IMG/VR virus record: IMGVR_UViG_3300029787_000023 | Location: 1 to 64,000 of that record | DNA from: a virus | Strand: one strand, 5' to 3' | DNA length: 64,000 nt | Part shown: positions 23,498 to 35,800 of the stretch, one piece after another | Layout: every line of letters begins with the position of its first letter | How positions within the stretch are numbered: the first letter of the stretch is position 1 | Translations under genes and position numbers: made by a program | The notes under the pieces: model-generated | Seen by the model: the letters and a program-made list of their open reading frames with translations, nothing else | The model's database searches: none | Told to the model about the DNA's origin: nothing

Positions 23498-26400
23498 GCG
23501 AGCCGGCCCCGATAGAGCAGCCGTCTACTACGGCACCACCTATGCCCCCGAGGGTACCTGCGTCTCAGAGGGTCAACACACAAGGGGCAATCATCGAGGA
23601 GGCCAGCGGCAGTGATGCGTTGTTCGATCCATTCGCTGAACCTTTGCCTGAGATTGTCGAAGCAGCACCAGAACCTGTTCAAGTTACGACTCAACCTGAA
23701 GTTACGACTCAACCTACGCCTACGCTTACACCTGATCCTGATCCTGATCCCGTACCTGCGCCTGGGCCAGACCTAACTCAAGAGTTAGAGCGACCGGCTC
23801 AAACTACGACTACAACTACGCGTACGACTACGCCTACGACTACAACCCTTACCTCCGCACCTACAGAGACGGCTGAACCCGAACCTGAGGAAGAAGAAAG
23901 CCGCTACGGTGCTTACGCCGGCGAAGACGGTAATATTGATTACAGTCAAATCGAGAGTATGCAGGCCGTCCAAGATCTGGCACTGGGGCTCGGCTCAGAC
24001 ACGTTTGACGAGGCTGGAATCGAGCAGGGTCAAAACGTCGTTCGAGACATGGACTTTAGGCAACTTATGGGTCAGCTCCCCGAGGAAGAGCAGGAGGCCG
24101 TTGTAAACGCTCGCCCGATGCGCGTGCTCGAGGTACGCGACTTTTTGGCTGCGCAGGCCGGTGGTGGTGGTGTCCCTGTACCGTTTGACTATGGAACTCT
24201 TTCAGACTTTGAAACATATGATCCTACAACCGGGGAGCTTATAAACAAAGAACTCACCCAGGCAATGGTGAATGAACTTATTGAGTCTGGAGGTTGGCGC
24301 GGCGACCGGGCGCAGACTGGGTTTTGGGTATCGTCTCAAGAAGCTGTTGATGACTTCGATCGTGCTCGCGAGGCACTTAGTGGCTTTCAGGGGCTGCGAG
24401 ACATCAACCGACTACTAAGCGAGACGAACCCTTTAGACTCTGAAGCCGAGATGCGTGGTTGGCGCACAGACGACAATGCGCCCACAACCGACGGGTTTAT
24501 GTGGGGGTCTCGAGGTTTTAACGACCCCGCCCCCGGTGACGTCGAGGCTAATCCAGTCAGTGACGCGACTGCGGCTGGAGGTGGTGGTTGGCGCGCAACC
24601 AACGGTATGTATGTTGTTCGTCAGACACAAGATCCCGGAACAACGATTTTCCCCACGATCAGGGGCGAGACTATTCAGCGTACGTCCCCCGGTCTTGGGC
24701 GATCACCTAATCCATACATATACGAGAACGACGAAGCGCGACTGCTTGAACAAGAAGAGTACACTCTTTGGGAGAATCAACTCCAGCACTACGGCCAGCA
24801 CCAGCAAGGCCGACTGACCCCCGATGAGCGGGCTGCGATACGTCGTGAGGCCGCATCGTCTAATGCCGTCATCCATATGCACCATAATTTAGAGTCGAGA
24901 AATGTTGATTTGGACACGCAGTTTTATAATTTAAGTGGCCCCGCCCGCGCAAACCTCATGTTTCACCAAGGCGTGTTTCTCGGCCAACAGTTAGCGCCGC
25001 TGGGTAATGCGCGTGACGGGACAGATCAAAACGCGGGTTACTGGACGATTCCAGCTCGACGCGCTGCTTTGGAGACCCTTAGGGCAAAAGAAACCGCAAC
25101 TGCGCGGCAACTGCGCGGAAATCTACACCGCAGCGTGCGCCGAATGTATCAGGCAGCGGCCATGCTGCACCAGTTTCCTTATGAGCGCATCAATGCGATG
25201 TTGCCTGCGAACCTACAATCGTCTGAGCTCGGTATCGACACACCAGAAGGTGGTCGAGTTGGGGCTTACGGGCAGATGCGTCAAGGCGTGCCCGAAGCCG
25301 CGCAGCGAGAATATGATCGAATGATCTATGGCCAACTCACAGCTGACGACTTGGACGATCTGACTGCGGGCCTTTCTGAGCATCGTCGGCTTTACGCGGA
25401 AAACCGACAACCACCCGACTGGATGATGATCATCGAGGATGCTCCTGGGAGAGCTCGTGGTGGCGCGACTTATGAGCGTCTGCATGAGATTATTAAGAGT
25501 CAACTTGTATTGCGCGGGGGAACAACGGGCGGCGACATGCAGCCGCTACATGCGGCGTTCTACACAGAGCGTGACCAGGCCGCGGCGAGGGCTGAGATGC
25601 GTCGCTTGAACTCACAGCGCGTAGCACTCAACCAAGCGACTCTTGTTGCTTATCGATCTGGTGATCCTGAAGCCACAGCGATGGGTGACGCGTTGGCGGT
25701 GTTAGACCAGCGTATCGCCCGACAGCAGATAGAGACCGACCCGCGGGAAGTGGTCTCGAGCACGACAGCAACAGTGCAGAATGCGCCTGACGGCTCAGCG
25801 GGAGCCGTCATTCTCGCAATGGCAGGTGAAGCTCCTGACCCTACAAGCGCCACCCCCGGCGCCACCTTACCTGGACCTCGTCTGACCTACCCGGCGCGTA
25901 TTACCCGAGAGTCGAATCCGGCACGGCGAGCCGAACTCGAAAGCGAGTACTTGGCCGATCTGCTTACTACTAACTTGACCCGTACTATGAGTGTGCAGCT
26001 TCAGATAAGGCAGAACTTAGCCGTCGTACAGGACACTACGGACAAGATAGAAGCGACTGATACAGGTCTGATGAGAGGGCTCGCGTTACCCTCTGGCAGC
26101 GGCGCCGACACAGGGGCTCTGGGAATCACACAAGCGACCAGCCCTAACCTGCTAAGAGTCATTACTGAGAATGGCGGACTGTCACACAACGACCCGAATA
26201 ACGACCCTATCGCGCAGGCTCGTGCAAGGCTCCAACGAGAGTTTAGTTTAATTCGAGACCGTAATCCTCAAGTAGACGCCGACGACTACGGCTCTATGGT
26301 CGACTACTTTTTGACGGCTATGGTACAAAACGAAAACGTCTATATGAGGCCTGCTGTCCCTTACCGTCAAAGACGTACGGTTGAAGTTGATGACGGTCAA

Positions 26401-26874
26401 GGCGGGACAAATACTAGACCCTACCATTATCGTGTTGTACGTCAGGGGTCCGAGGAATCTGACTCAGTCTACCAAGGCCGCATAATCGAGGCAGCAAACA
26501 GAGGTGACGTGTTCTCCGCCGCCTACCACTTTCAGAACACCGGTCCGTACGGCGTAACTTTCACCTACCCCGGCGACGCCTTCAATGATCTCGCTCCAAC
26601 TGATCAAGCCATACTTATGGAAGCTGCGAAGAGGTACGACGAGGCTATCGCGCGCCGGCAACCTTACTGGGCAGCCGCTAACGCTGACACGAGGGCTCAG
26701 TCGGAAATCTCAGCCAGACCAAGGCAGGCGCTATACGGAACTCGCCGCGGTAGAATCCGGGGCGGTGATCTAACCCGATATGACGCATCTTCCCTTTATG
26801 GTCAGCTGGCTGTGTTAAACTTCGCTTATGCACGCCTGCTCACAGGTACAGGTGACGCGCCCGAGACGGATTAA
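23494..26874 (+). CDS. Large putative inner-virion protein with Thr/Pro repeats, 1126 aa
   Basis: The N-terminal 130 residues are low-complexity. VTTQPEVTTQPTPTLTPDPD is followed by a run of Thr, Arg and Pro (TTTTTTRTTTPTTTTL) and an acidic stretch (PEPEEEE). The rest is mainly helical with Gln, Arg and Ala, including QYGQ-like clusters. No catalytic motif was seen. The disordered head followed by a long helical body suggests a protein threaded through the tail during ejection. It is the third member of the inner-virion operon and ends three bases before the giant gene. Confidence 0.5.
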   Translation: MSEPAPIEQPSTTAPPMPPRVPASQRVNTQGAIIEEASGSDALFDPFAEPLPEIVEAAPEPVQVTTQPEVTTQPTPTLTPDPDPDPVPAPGPDLTQELERPAQTTTTTTRTTTPTTTTLTSAPTETAEPEPEEEESRYGAYAGEDGNIDYSQIESMQAVQDLALGLGSDTFDEAGIEQGQNVVRDMDFRQLMGQLPEEEQEAVVNARPMRVLEVRDFLAAQAGGGGVPVPFDYGTLSDFETYDPTTGELINKELTQAMVNELIESGGWRGDRAQTGFWVSSQEAVDDFDRAREALSGFQGLRDINRLLSETNPLDSEAEMRGWRTDDNAPTTDGFMWGSRGFNDPAPGDVEANPVSDATAAGGGGWRATNGMYVVRQTQDPGTTIFPTIRGETIQRTSPGLGRSPNPYIYENDEARLLEQEEYTLWENQLQHYGQHQQGRLTPDERAAIRREAASSNAVIHMHHNLESRNVDLDTQFYNLSGPARANLMFHQGVFLGQQLAPLGNARDGTDQNAGYWTIPARRAALETLRAKETATARQLRGNLHRSVRRMYQAAAMLHQFPYERINAMLPANLQSSELGIDTPEGGRVGAYGQMRQGVPEAAQREYDRMIYGQLTADDLDDLTAGLSEHRRLYAENRQPPDWMMIIEDAPGRARGGATYERLHEIIKSQLVLRGGTTGGDMQPLHAAFYTERDQAAARAEMRRLNSQRVALNQATLVAYRSGDPEATAMGDALAVLDQRIARQQIETDPREVVSSTTATVQNAPDGSAGAVILAMAGEAPDPTSATPGATLPGPRLTYPARITRESNPARRAELESEYLADLLTTNLTRTMSVQLQIRQNLAVVQDTTDKIEATDTGLMRGLALPSGSGADTGALGITQATSPNLLRVITENGGLSHNDPNNDPIAQARARLQREFSLIRDRNPQVDADDYGSMVDYFLTAMVQNENVYMRPAVPYRQRRTVEVDDGQGGTNTRPYHYRVVRQGSEESDSVYQGRIIEAANRGDVFSAAYHFQNTGPYGVTFTYPGDAFNDLAPTDQAILMEAAKRYDEAIARRQPYWAAANADTRAQSEISARPRQALYGTRRGRIRGGDLTRYDASSLYGQLAVLNFAYARLLTGTGDAPETD
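23684..23860 (+). repeat. Degenerate short repeats encoding Thr/Pro-rich linker
   Basis: An 18-base unit (GTTACGACTCAACCT plus three bases) occurs twice in a row. Runs based on ACGACTAC/ACGCCTACG follow. They encode the disordered Thr/Pro segment of the 1126-aa protein and probably vary in copy number between relatives. Confidence 0.6.
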
Positions 26875-26877
26875 ACC

Positions 26878-29800
26878 ATGCCAGAACCGGTTACTGAAAG
26901 CACACCTACACTTGAAGAGTTGCAACGTCAGGGTCAAATGATCGACCCCGCAGTAGATGGCGGGCTTCGACCGATGACAGAGGATGAGCTTGCAGCTCGA
27001 CCCTCATATATCACGCAACCTACTGAAAGTGACGAGCCTGAGCTAACGACGGACTTGTCTGATTTGCGAAGGGCGTTGCCTAGTGAGGGGCCTGGTAGTC
27101 TGAACTACTACATAGAAAATATTAGACGGGCGCGCCCTGAGTTTACCAGCGATCAAGTCGAAGAGCGTGCGGCAGCCGCAGCTGCAGCTTACATGCGCCA
27201 GACGCCTGACCCAGACAGGGAGCGCTTTTCGCGAGAGATGAGTCTGCTCGAGTCAGCAGAAGCCATTAACTTGACTGAATACGCTCGGCGCGTGGGTTCA
27301 CTTTCGAGTGATGTGCCCGTACAGCAGATCTTGAGCGACATGGCAGAAGAAGCCGGTATGTCACCCGACCAGTACATCGCTATTGGTCAGCAAGCGGGGT
27401 ACAACTTCGAAGGCATGGCTCGAGACATTCGAGAGCGGGGGATGAACCCCAACGCGGTTGTCCGTCTATCTTCTGTTCGTGGTGAGCCCGGTTACGCCGT
27501 AAACGCCGAGGTAGCGGCCCGCCGAACCGAAGGTGCTCGACGAGTCAGAGAGACGCGTGAAGCGATAGAATCAGGCGATATCGAATCCTTGATGGAGATA
27601 GACGACCCTCGAATAGAGATTGTCGGTAGCTCAAGCAGAACGGCTCGATCTGTCTCTGCAGGATCCCCCGCATTCGATGAATTAGACCGGTACGTTACTC
27701 AGTTGCTGGTCAATCCTGAGATGAACTTGGTTTACCAGAACGCGTCGTTTTTGACAAGCTCAAACGCGATGCAGCGCTACGCTGACGACGCGGTTGAAGT
27801 TTACCTCAACCGATTTGGTCTGAGTCCTGACGACCGACTGTATGGACAAGCCCGCGCATACTTCTACAAGCGAGCCGTAGATGACGTGGCCGCTATTGTA
27901 GCTGTCGGACGCTGGCCTGGAAGTACCATACTTACCGACGATTTGATGAATCGTATACTCGGTACAGCAGACGATGTTCAGCTCGGAGACTCAGGTCTGT
28001 TCATTCCCGGTGAAGTTCGAGGTCTGGTACCCGAGGCATTAGGCGGATCGTCTTCCCGCATGCAAGTTGTCGGTATGTCTGCTGACGGATTCCCGTTGAT
28101 GGCACCTGTCGAGAACTACATCGCGTTCGGTGAAATGGTCGACAAGCCAGGTAGTTACTTTGCAGGTATTGCTCGAGGGGCGCTCGAAGGCGACATCACA
28201 GATCTCGCTTCGTTCTCAGAGGCGGGTCTTCGTGGTATGGGAAGTTCCGACACTGGGATGAACGTCGGGCTGGACTATATCGGCGACAACCCAAATCTGA
28301 GCACGACGGAGCAAGCGGCGATCTACCTTGCAGGTACCGGAGCTTATGTCCTGTCGCCCGACACGCTTACATTTGTTGGCGGTCTCTTAGGCAAGGGAGT
28401 CAAAGCCGCCTATCGAGGCGTAAGACTCAGACCCGTCAGAGAAGTCAACAGACTCACTGAGCAAGCAGCGCGAGCTCGCCTCTCAGGTAACTTTGAAGAA
28501 GCGACACGTATCGAGTCTGAACTTAGGCGTGTATCGGGTCGAGGGACTGAAGCGAACTTGGCAGGTCAGATTGACGCGGACGACGCTCGACTCGCGCAGC
28601 GCTTCAGTCAACGTGGTGTCGAAGGCGCCGAAGACATCATGGGTCCGGGGGCCGACGAGTTAGACGAGATTCTTATGATGGATGATCCTGTGCATCGGCA
28701 CGCATCCGCACGACGTCAGGCGCTTACAGATTCAGAGACCGGTGAGATGCGCGGTGGATTTGAGGGGCTGCTTAACCCCAAAAGGGCGTTGGACGCGCTC
28801 GACGAACTGGAACTTAAATATGAGAAAGGTCTACTGACTCCAGAGGGAGCACGCGCATTACGCGCCGTCGAAGAGGACATCGCAAACTTGGCGGTCGACT
28901 TAGAGAAGCTGGGCATCACGGACCCATACCAGCAAAGACTCGTAGAAGACCTACTGCGCAAGCAACTGAGCCGTAACCCAAGCAATGTAGACGGGATCGT
29001 TAATTCTGTTGATGACTTGGTCCGAGGATTCCCCGAGACAGCAGACGACGCAGTCGAAGGTCTCGCTGAGTGGGCTCGTGGTATTGCCCAAAAAGGCTCT
29101 GACGCGACTGAAGGTGCGCCATCCTTGGATCAAGTACTCGGGGCGATCGAACGCGCAAGGACGGCTGTTCGAACGAACAACGAGATCCGCGCTGTGGCTA
29201 TGGGATACCACACTGACTACACCAATAGTCTGCTGGGTAACAAGAGAACTGGTATTGATCTGGCCGCGGCAGGTGCCCGTGAGGCACCCGAGGTCCATCC
29301 TCTGCGACCTATGACGCCTCAAGCTATCGATTTCTTTGATCGACTCAGAATGGCGGGCGTCGTAGAAGAGACGGCACTCGACAATGCGCGTGTTCTGGAC
29401 GAGCTGGTACGCACGCTTGCCAGTCGGCAGGGTAGAGACGCGAACGGTCTTTGGGAGTTACTTGGCGGTATAGAAGTTCGCCGGCTCGCGGGCATGGCCG
29501 ATGAGACCGAGGTTGCAGCGGTGGTACGTGCTGTTGAGGACGCACCCACTCCATCTGCTGCAAGACCAACTCCTGAACCCGCGGCTCGACCTACAGGGCG
29601 TCGGTATATTGGAGGTAGGGGGCCGCTGTCAGCTGAAGCCAGCGCAAAATTAGACGACCTGAGAGCCCGTCAAGCGAACGCTACAGGACCAAAAGCGGAA
29701 CGAATCCAGGCTGAAATCGATGAACTTATCGGCGAGGCTCCCGTCCGCCCGACACCACCGGCACCGGCACCGGCGGCGAGGCCGGCACGTCCAGCACGCC

Positions 29801-32800
29801 CAGCACGCTTAGGGGATATTGACCCCGGACCACGCCCGGCCCGACCTTTAGTTTCGCCCGAGACGCCTGCAGCTGCTCCCTTCGGCGTTCCGCAGCGAAT
29901 CGCACTTGAGCCAGAAGGTCAGGTAAGCAGAGTTTTAGCTAACCTTAGAACTCAACAGGCAAGCGTTGTAGAAGAGTCTCGTCAGATTATACCGGCCAGC
30001 GGCGCACGTCAGTCGATTCGAGAAGCCGGGGTGCCGCCTCGCAGTGACGTAGAGAAGCTATCGCCTGAATTACGCAGAAGCGCATTTGGGACAGACGATG
30101 TTGACGAGGCGCTCGAGAGAGCCCAGACATTCGTAGATCTCGACAGAGGTGCGAAAGAGCTTCAAGCAACTATGGATGAGGTGGCGAGGCTCGGGGACCA
30201 GCCTGTGCCTGGTATCGGTGCGATGCCAAGCACTGCAGATGAGGCGCAACAAGAGATATCGTCACTGGTTGATGAGTTCATGCGGCTTGAAGGACCTCAA
30301 GGCCGTCGCATGGAGGCATCCACTCGAAATGCCCGGTTAGAACTGATTCGAGACCGCGTACGGAAAATCGAAGACGAGGTGTTGGCTGTAGCTGACGAGA
30401 TGCAGCCTATGCGGGGGGCGCTCCCAGAACCAAAACCTTCAGGTATACCAGGGCTAACTGTCGAAGAGTTCACGGAGATCATTGAAGGATTTGAGGATGG
30501 GCGCGCTGCAGCGAGATATCTCGCAGGCTCAGCCGATAGTCCTGCCGCCCGACTGGTCGCCGCAAGGATCGAACCTCACTTAGATAATGTTCAAATCAGG
30601 GTGCTCAAGCCAGGTGACCCCATACCCGTGAACTACGGGAATGAAACACTCGGCGCAATTCTTAGGCCGGGTCAATTTTCGGCGGTCAAGCAAGCTTACG
30701 GTGTAAGTGACGAAGTAGAACTAATCTTACTGACATCTGCTCAAGCAAACGCGAGGTACGCAGGAACTAATGTAGAGACGCTCCTACACGAGTTAGTTCA
30801 CTCGGCTACGGTAAATCGACTTGTAGAAGGTATCACCACAGCAGACTCAAGATTTAATAAAGTCCGGCAACTAAATAGAGTCCGAAATGTCGATCAAACC
30901 CGACCACTGCGTAAGTCTCCTTTGCCCAGAGCCCGTATGCTGGGCGACGACGTATCTGACTTATCTCGGGCTGCAATCGAACTTGAAGATCTGGCAACTG
31001 GTCCTGTGGCCACAGCACTGCGGGAATACCACTTAGCTTTAGAGCCTGGAGGACTCAGGCTGGGTCAAGACCCCTGGAATGTCTATGAGTTAGTCTCATA
31101 CGCTTTGACCAACAAGCCGTTTCAAGACTTCCTGGCAGGAATCAAGATAGCGGGAACAGACGAGACGATTCTCAGTCGATTTACCCAAATCGTTATGCGG
31201 CTTCTCGGTTTTTCCCCTAATGAGAGGACCGCTCTCAGCGAAGTCATACGACTCACGGATAATCTACTTAATGCAGAGTCAAAGGCCCTAACAGGCAGAA
31301 CAGCGGCGGACACTCTCATATTTGCTAAGGGAGCAGATGATGCCGCGCCGGCTGCGTCCGAGACGTTTAGAGCGCAGGCGCAACAAATAGTCGAGGCTCA
31401 GGGGGTCAATGTTGACGACTTTTTCAGGATGTTCGAAGACCTCGTTACTCGTGGTCAAGCAGATGCAGACAGCGCTGTAAAAACAACACTTGAGACTTTA
31501 GGTGCTACCACTGAGACAGCGGGAAAACCTGTCGATGATCTTGTCGATTTGGCTAAGATTGAGGTTCAAAGATTAAACGACACAAGAGTCGCGCCGGCTG
31601 CGGTAGACGAAGTTGCTGCGGTTGCAGCTCCTGTACTTTCTCCGACTCAAGTGCAGAATCGTGTCCATCTGGCGCTTCAGCGTAACGTAGAAGTTCTCGA
31701 GGCCCGTCTCGCGTCAACGACTCAGGCCGTGCATAAAGAGCAGGCGGCACTTGAAGCGCTGGTCCCGCAGAAGCCCGTCCGCGCTTCGATACTTAATCAG
31801 GCCACGCAAGGCATTGATCCGTCAGACATGCGAGTCACGTCACGTGCGAGCGATGACGGCCGAGTGTTGACTGAGAGAACCTTGACCGAACCCGAACTTG
31901 AACTTGCTGGTAGGGCTCAAGCCCACGTCAGCAACAAGCGACAGATTAGTGACCTGAGACAAGGTATAGACGAAGAGCGCGAAGTCATTGCCGCCTTGCA
32001 GCGCACCGTGTCGCCGCAAAGAGCCGAGGTCGCGGAAGAACTGGGTGAAGAGCTCGCACAAGAAGCTGCCGATCTACAAGCTGTCGTGAAACGTCGGGAT
32101 GCGGTACAGCGACGGATGGCTGCCGATGAAGCAGAACTACCGGGCAGCGCAACAGACCTTGACCGGGAACTTCTAAGCAGTTTGAATCGAGACATCGACG
32201 TTATTCGGTCCGGTCAGATGAGCGACCGGGAACTTGATCAACTCAAGAGGTACCGTGACTTGCTGCAGAAGCAGGTCGATGACGGGGTCGAAGGAGCAGA
32301 CGAGGCTGAAGTGGCTATCTTGTCGCAGCTAATCGACCGGGTTGAAGGTCGGGCTGTGCGCCGAGCGCAGGCTGAGCCGCTGCCCCGAACAGAGTTGCAG
32401 CAAGCCCGGTCAGAGTATGCTGAATCTGCAGACGCTCTGACGGCAGCGAAGAACGCTGAAAGGGAAATTGACGACGCGATTCACGTCTTGGGCGATGAGA
32501 TCGGTGCTGCCCGCGCCAGAGTCACACCTGAGCCTCTGCCGCCTGCAGTGCAAGCGCGAGTCGACGAACTCGACGACTTAATCAATAAGATGGAAGAGAC
32601 CATGGATCTCGGGCAGGAAGTCTCGCCCGACGGCACCATCTTCACGCCACGATTCCCTGGACGTCAATACGGTCCAACACGTGCCCGAGAGACGACAAGG
32701 CTGCCGGATGATCCTGACTACGGGTTTGAAGCCTGGACTGATCACCAGCGACTTAGATACGCAAGACTGCAGCAAGAGCGCGCCGACTTAATAAGACCTC

Positions 32801-35800
32801 GAAACCTGGCCACGGACTCGGCTCAAGCAAAGCAACAGGCGGCTTTTGCAACCACGATGCGGGTACAGCTCGGTCAGGCAACAGATCTCGCACTGGCTGG
32901 AGAGGACTTTCGGGCACAGGTGCTGAGATTAAGAGTCGTTCTTCCCGCGTACCACCCAGACTATACAGCGTACAGAGGTGTTGTCCAGACCTTGCTGAAG
33001 CGCGTAGATGACGGTCAAATCACCAACATAGACGAACTTCGACAGTCCTGGGCGAGAGCCAGAAGTCAGTTCGTCGACAACCACCCCGAAGGCCCTGCTG
33101 TCGCCGTGAGGGAGATTCAGGAGGGCGAAGCAAGAGCGGCCGGCGCCATCATTAGGAATAGAAACCAGGCGGCCGATTTAGCCCGAACATTAGACGACCC
33201 TCTTGAGCGTCTCAACAGACACGGAGTCGACGCACCAGAGCACCCCCAACACGCGGAGTTCGCCAGCTTTGTCGAATCCAAGAGAAAGGCAGCGACGCGA
33301 ACCGACGAGGCTTTCCTCCGATTCGACGCGGCTGAAGAATCTCTCGATACAGCCAGAAAAAATGTGATGGACTACGCCGCGCGAGCCACTGAGCCCGCTG
33401 AGATCGAAGAAGCCGCTGTTGTATTGCGTCCTGGGCCGCCACGTCCAAGCAGCATGAACGCCACTAACCTTCAATTCTACGAAGACGGCAAAGCGATTCT
33501 GTATCTCTTCGTGACTGAGGGTGACCCCGGCAGACTTGTCGAGGAGCTGGGTAAGATCGTAACTCGGATGCTTGGTCCTGAAGACATGGATCAGGTCGTT
33601 GCCTGGCTGGGTAAGCGAGGCGTCAATATCACGCACCGGAATGGTCGATTCATCGGAGATGCGGCCACTGTCGCCAGGGCAGAAGATTACTTTGGAGAGG
33701 CATTAGAGAGATACATCCGAACAGGCGAGAACACAGATTCTCGCATGACCCGTATCTTCACTACGACTCGAGACGCCATCGGCAATGTGTATAGAGCCGT
33801 TACTCGAAGTGGTATCAAGCCTACCCCTGAGATTGACGACTTCTTCTCAAAGGTACTGCCCAAGGTTGCGGGATCAGATGGAATTGCTCCGGTTACACGC
33901 AACGCAGTACTCAAGCAAGTCTTCGACGAAGACCAAGAGATGGGTCAAGTCAGTGCAATAGGGCTAATCGAAGCCGAGGCTCGGAGACTCGGGATGCCTT
34001 TCGACAAAGAGGCGACGCTCCGTAATATGGACGACTTGTTTAAGGGCGCGACGGCAGACAATCCGATCGGGCAAAACATCGTAGTCACCCTTGCGGAGCC
34101 GATTCGATTCCCAGAACTCGCCGTGCTGAACCCGAAGTTTGCTCAACCCAGAACCACGTTTACGTTGCAGGAAATCGCGCAGTTAGACCAGGCACTCAAG
34201 ACCAACCGCATGGCACTTCAGCATAGCCGAAACATGGCCGTGTCTTTTCGCGGGCGCAAGGCTCTAATCGAAGGAAGCGCGCTGACACCTGACCAGATGA
34301 TCGACGAGATATTCTCTCGTTACGGTGAGATGGGCGTGGGGCAGAGAGTCCTATTCGGTGGACCTTTTGGTAGAGTCTCCAAGGCAGTAGCCATCGGCGG
34401 TGATGTTGACCGGCACATGCGTTCACTGACCCCTTATGCGCGCGGTCTGGTTCGAGCCGGCGACCGTAGCATCAAGCAGATGATGGGTGATCTTGGACGA
34501 ATCATCTACGAAGGTTCGAGAACTAACCAAAGAGGTCAGATTTACGCTTTCTTGGGCGGCGAGCCTATGGCGTTTACTCGTGGTGGACGGCAAGCTTTGT
34601 CCAGCGGCGAAGACTTCATGGACGCCACTCGAGACAACATTCGCATGGTATTCGAGGCTATCGATCCTAAGATCAAGTCAACTCTCACACGATACCTCGA
34701 AGATACTCGAAGGGCTTATGACGAAGGTGGTTTAGGTGCTGTAGGTGAAATGTTTGCGGGTCGCGGGCCTTACGCGCTGAACCGAGCTCAAGCAGACGAC
34801 GCAAGAAGACTCATAAGCCAGCTGACCGCGAGAGAGGGGTTTCAGTCGACCAACATGATGTCGATGTTTCGTAATGCTCTTGAGATCGCGGAGCAGCCTG
34901 TCAAGGGTAAAACGGGACGCGCAATTTTGAACGACCCCAATAAGATGGCGTTGTTCTTAGAGTCGGTCGCCTATGCAGGAGGTCAGACTCGACGCGGACC
35001 AATAAAAACAGCAACCGCCTTTGCAGGGTCCTCCGCTGAACGTGCCCAGACTTTGATCGAAGACTTTCGAAACGTGCTCTTTCTCGGGGCCGACCCTGCG
35101 AAGATACCGACTGAAATTTCTCAGCTCTATGAAGTCGCGACAAACTCGTTTGCTACAGTTGTAGGTACCGTAGGAGCAGGCAGAAACGTCAAGCTCAGGT
35201 GGGTCGGTCAAGGTATTGCAGTACCTGTCGACGCGTACGATGGGCTGCGCCGTATGATGATGGGGCTGCCGGTAGATCCCAATCAGCATGCCGGACTATT
35301 CGCTATGTCGCGGCGACTCGGAACAAACATCGAAATGCTGAAAGACGACTTTGTGCAGGGGCGAGTAACGATAAAGACAGAAGACGGAGTTAGTCAACTT
35401 CGAATGCAAGACACAGGTTTTGTGCTTCCCGCAGTGGCCCGACAAAGACTCGCGGCTGCGATGAAGATCGCAACACCTGATCCTGAAAGACTGATAAACC
35501 CCACATTCTTTGGCGGGTCTCAGGCACACCCAGGCGGTGTCGAAGATGTCTTTGCGTTTGTACATAACCAGTACAAGATCCAGCTAATCCGTGGTCGAGG
35601 TATGCTGAAGCAAGGCTACTTCACCATGAACACGATGGACAACGTAGTTCAAACCGCTGCAGTCACAAACAAACAGGGCTTCCGGTTAGCTATAGCGAAT
35701 CTACCTCGAGTATTCCTACAGAATGTCATGTCCGTACCTGGCGCACTACCACTCTTCGGGTTTGCTGAGACTACGGCTCTCTTTACCGCCGCTACAGGTA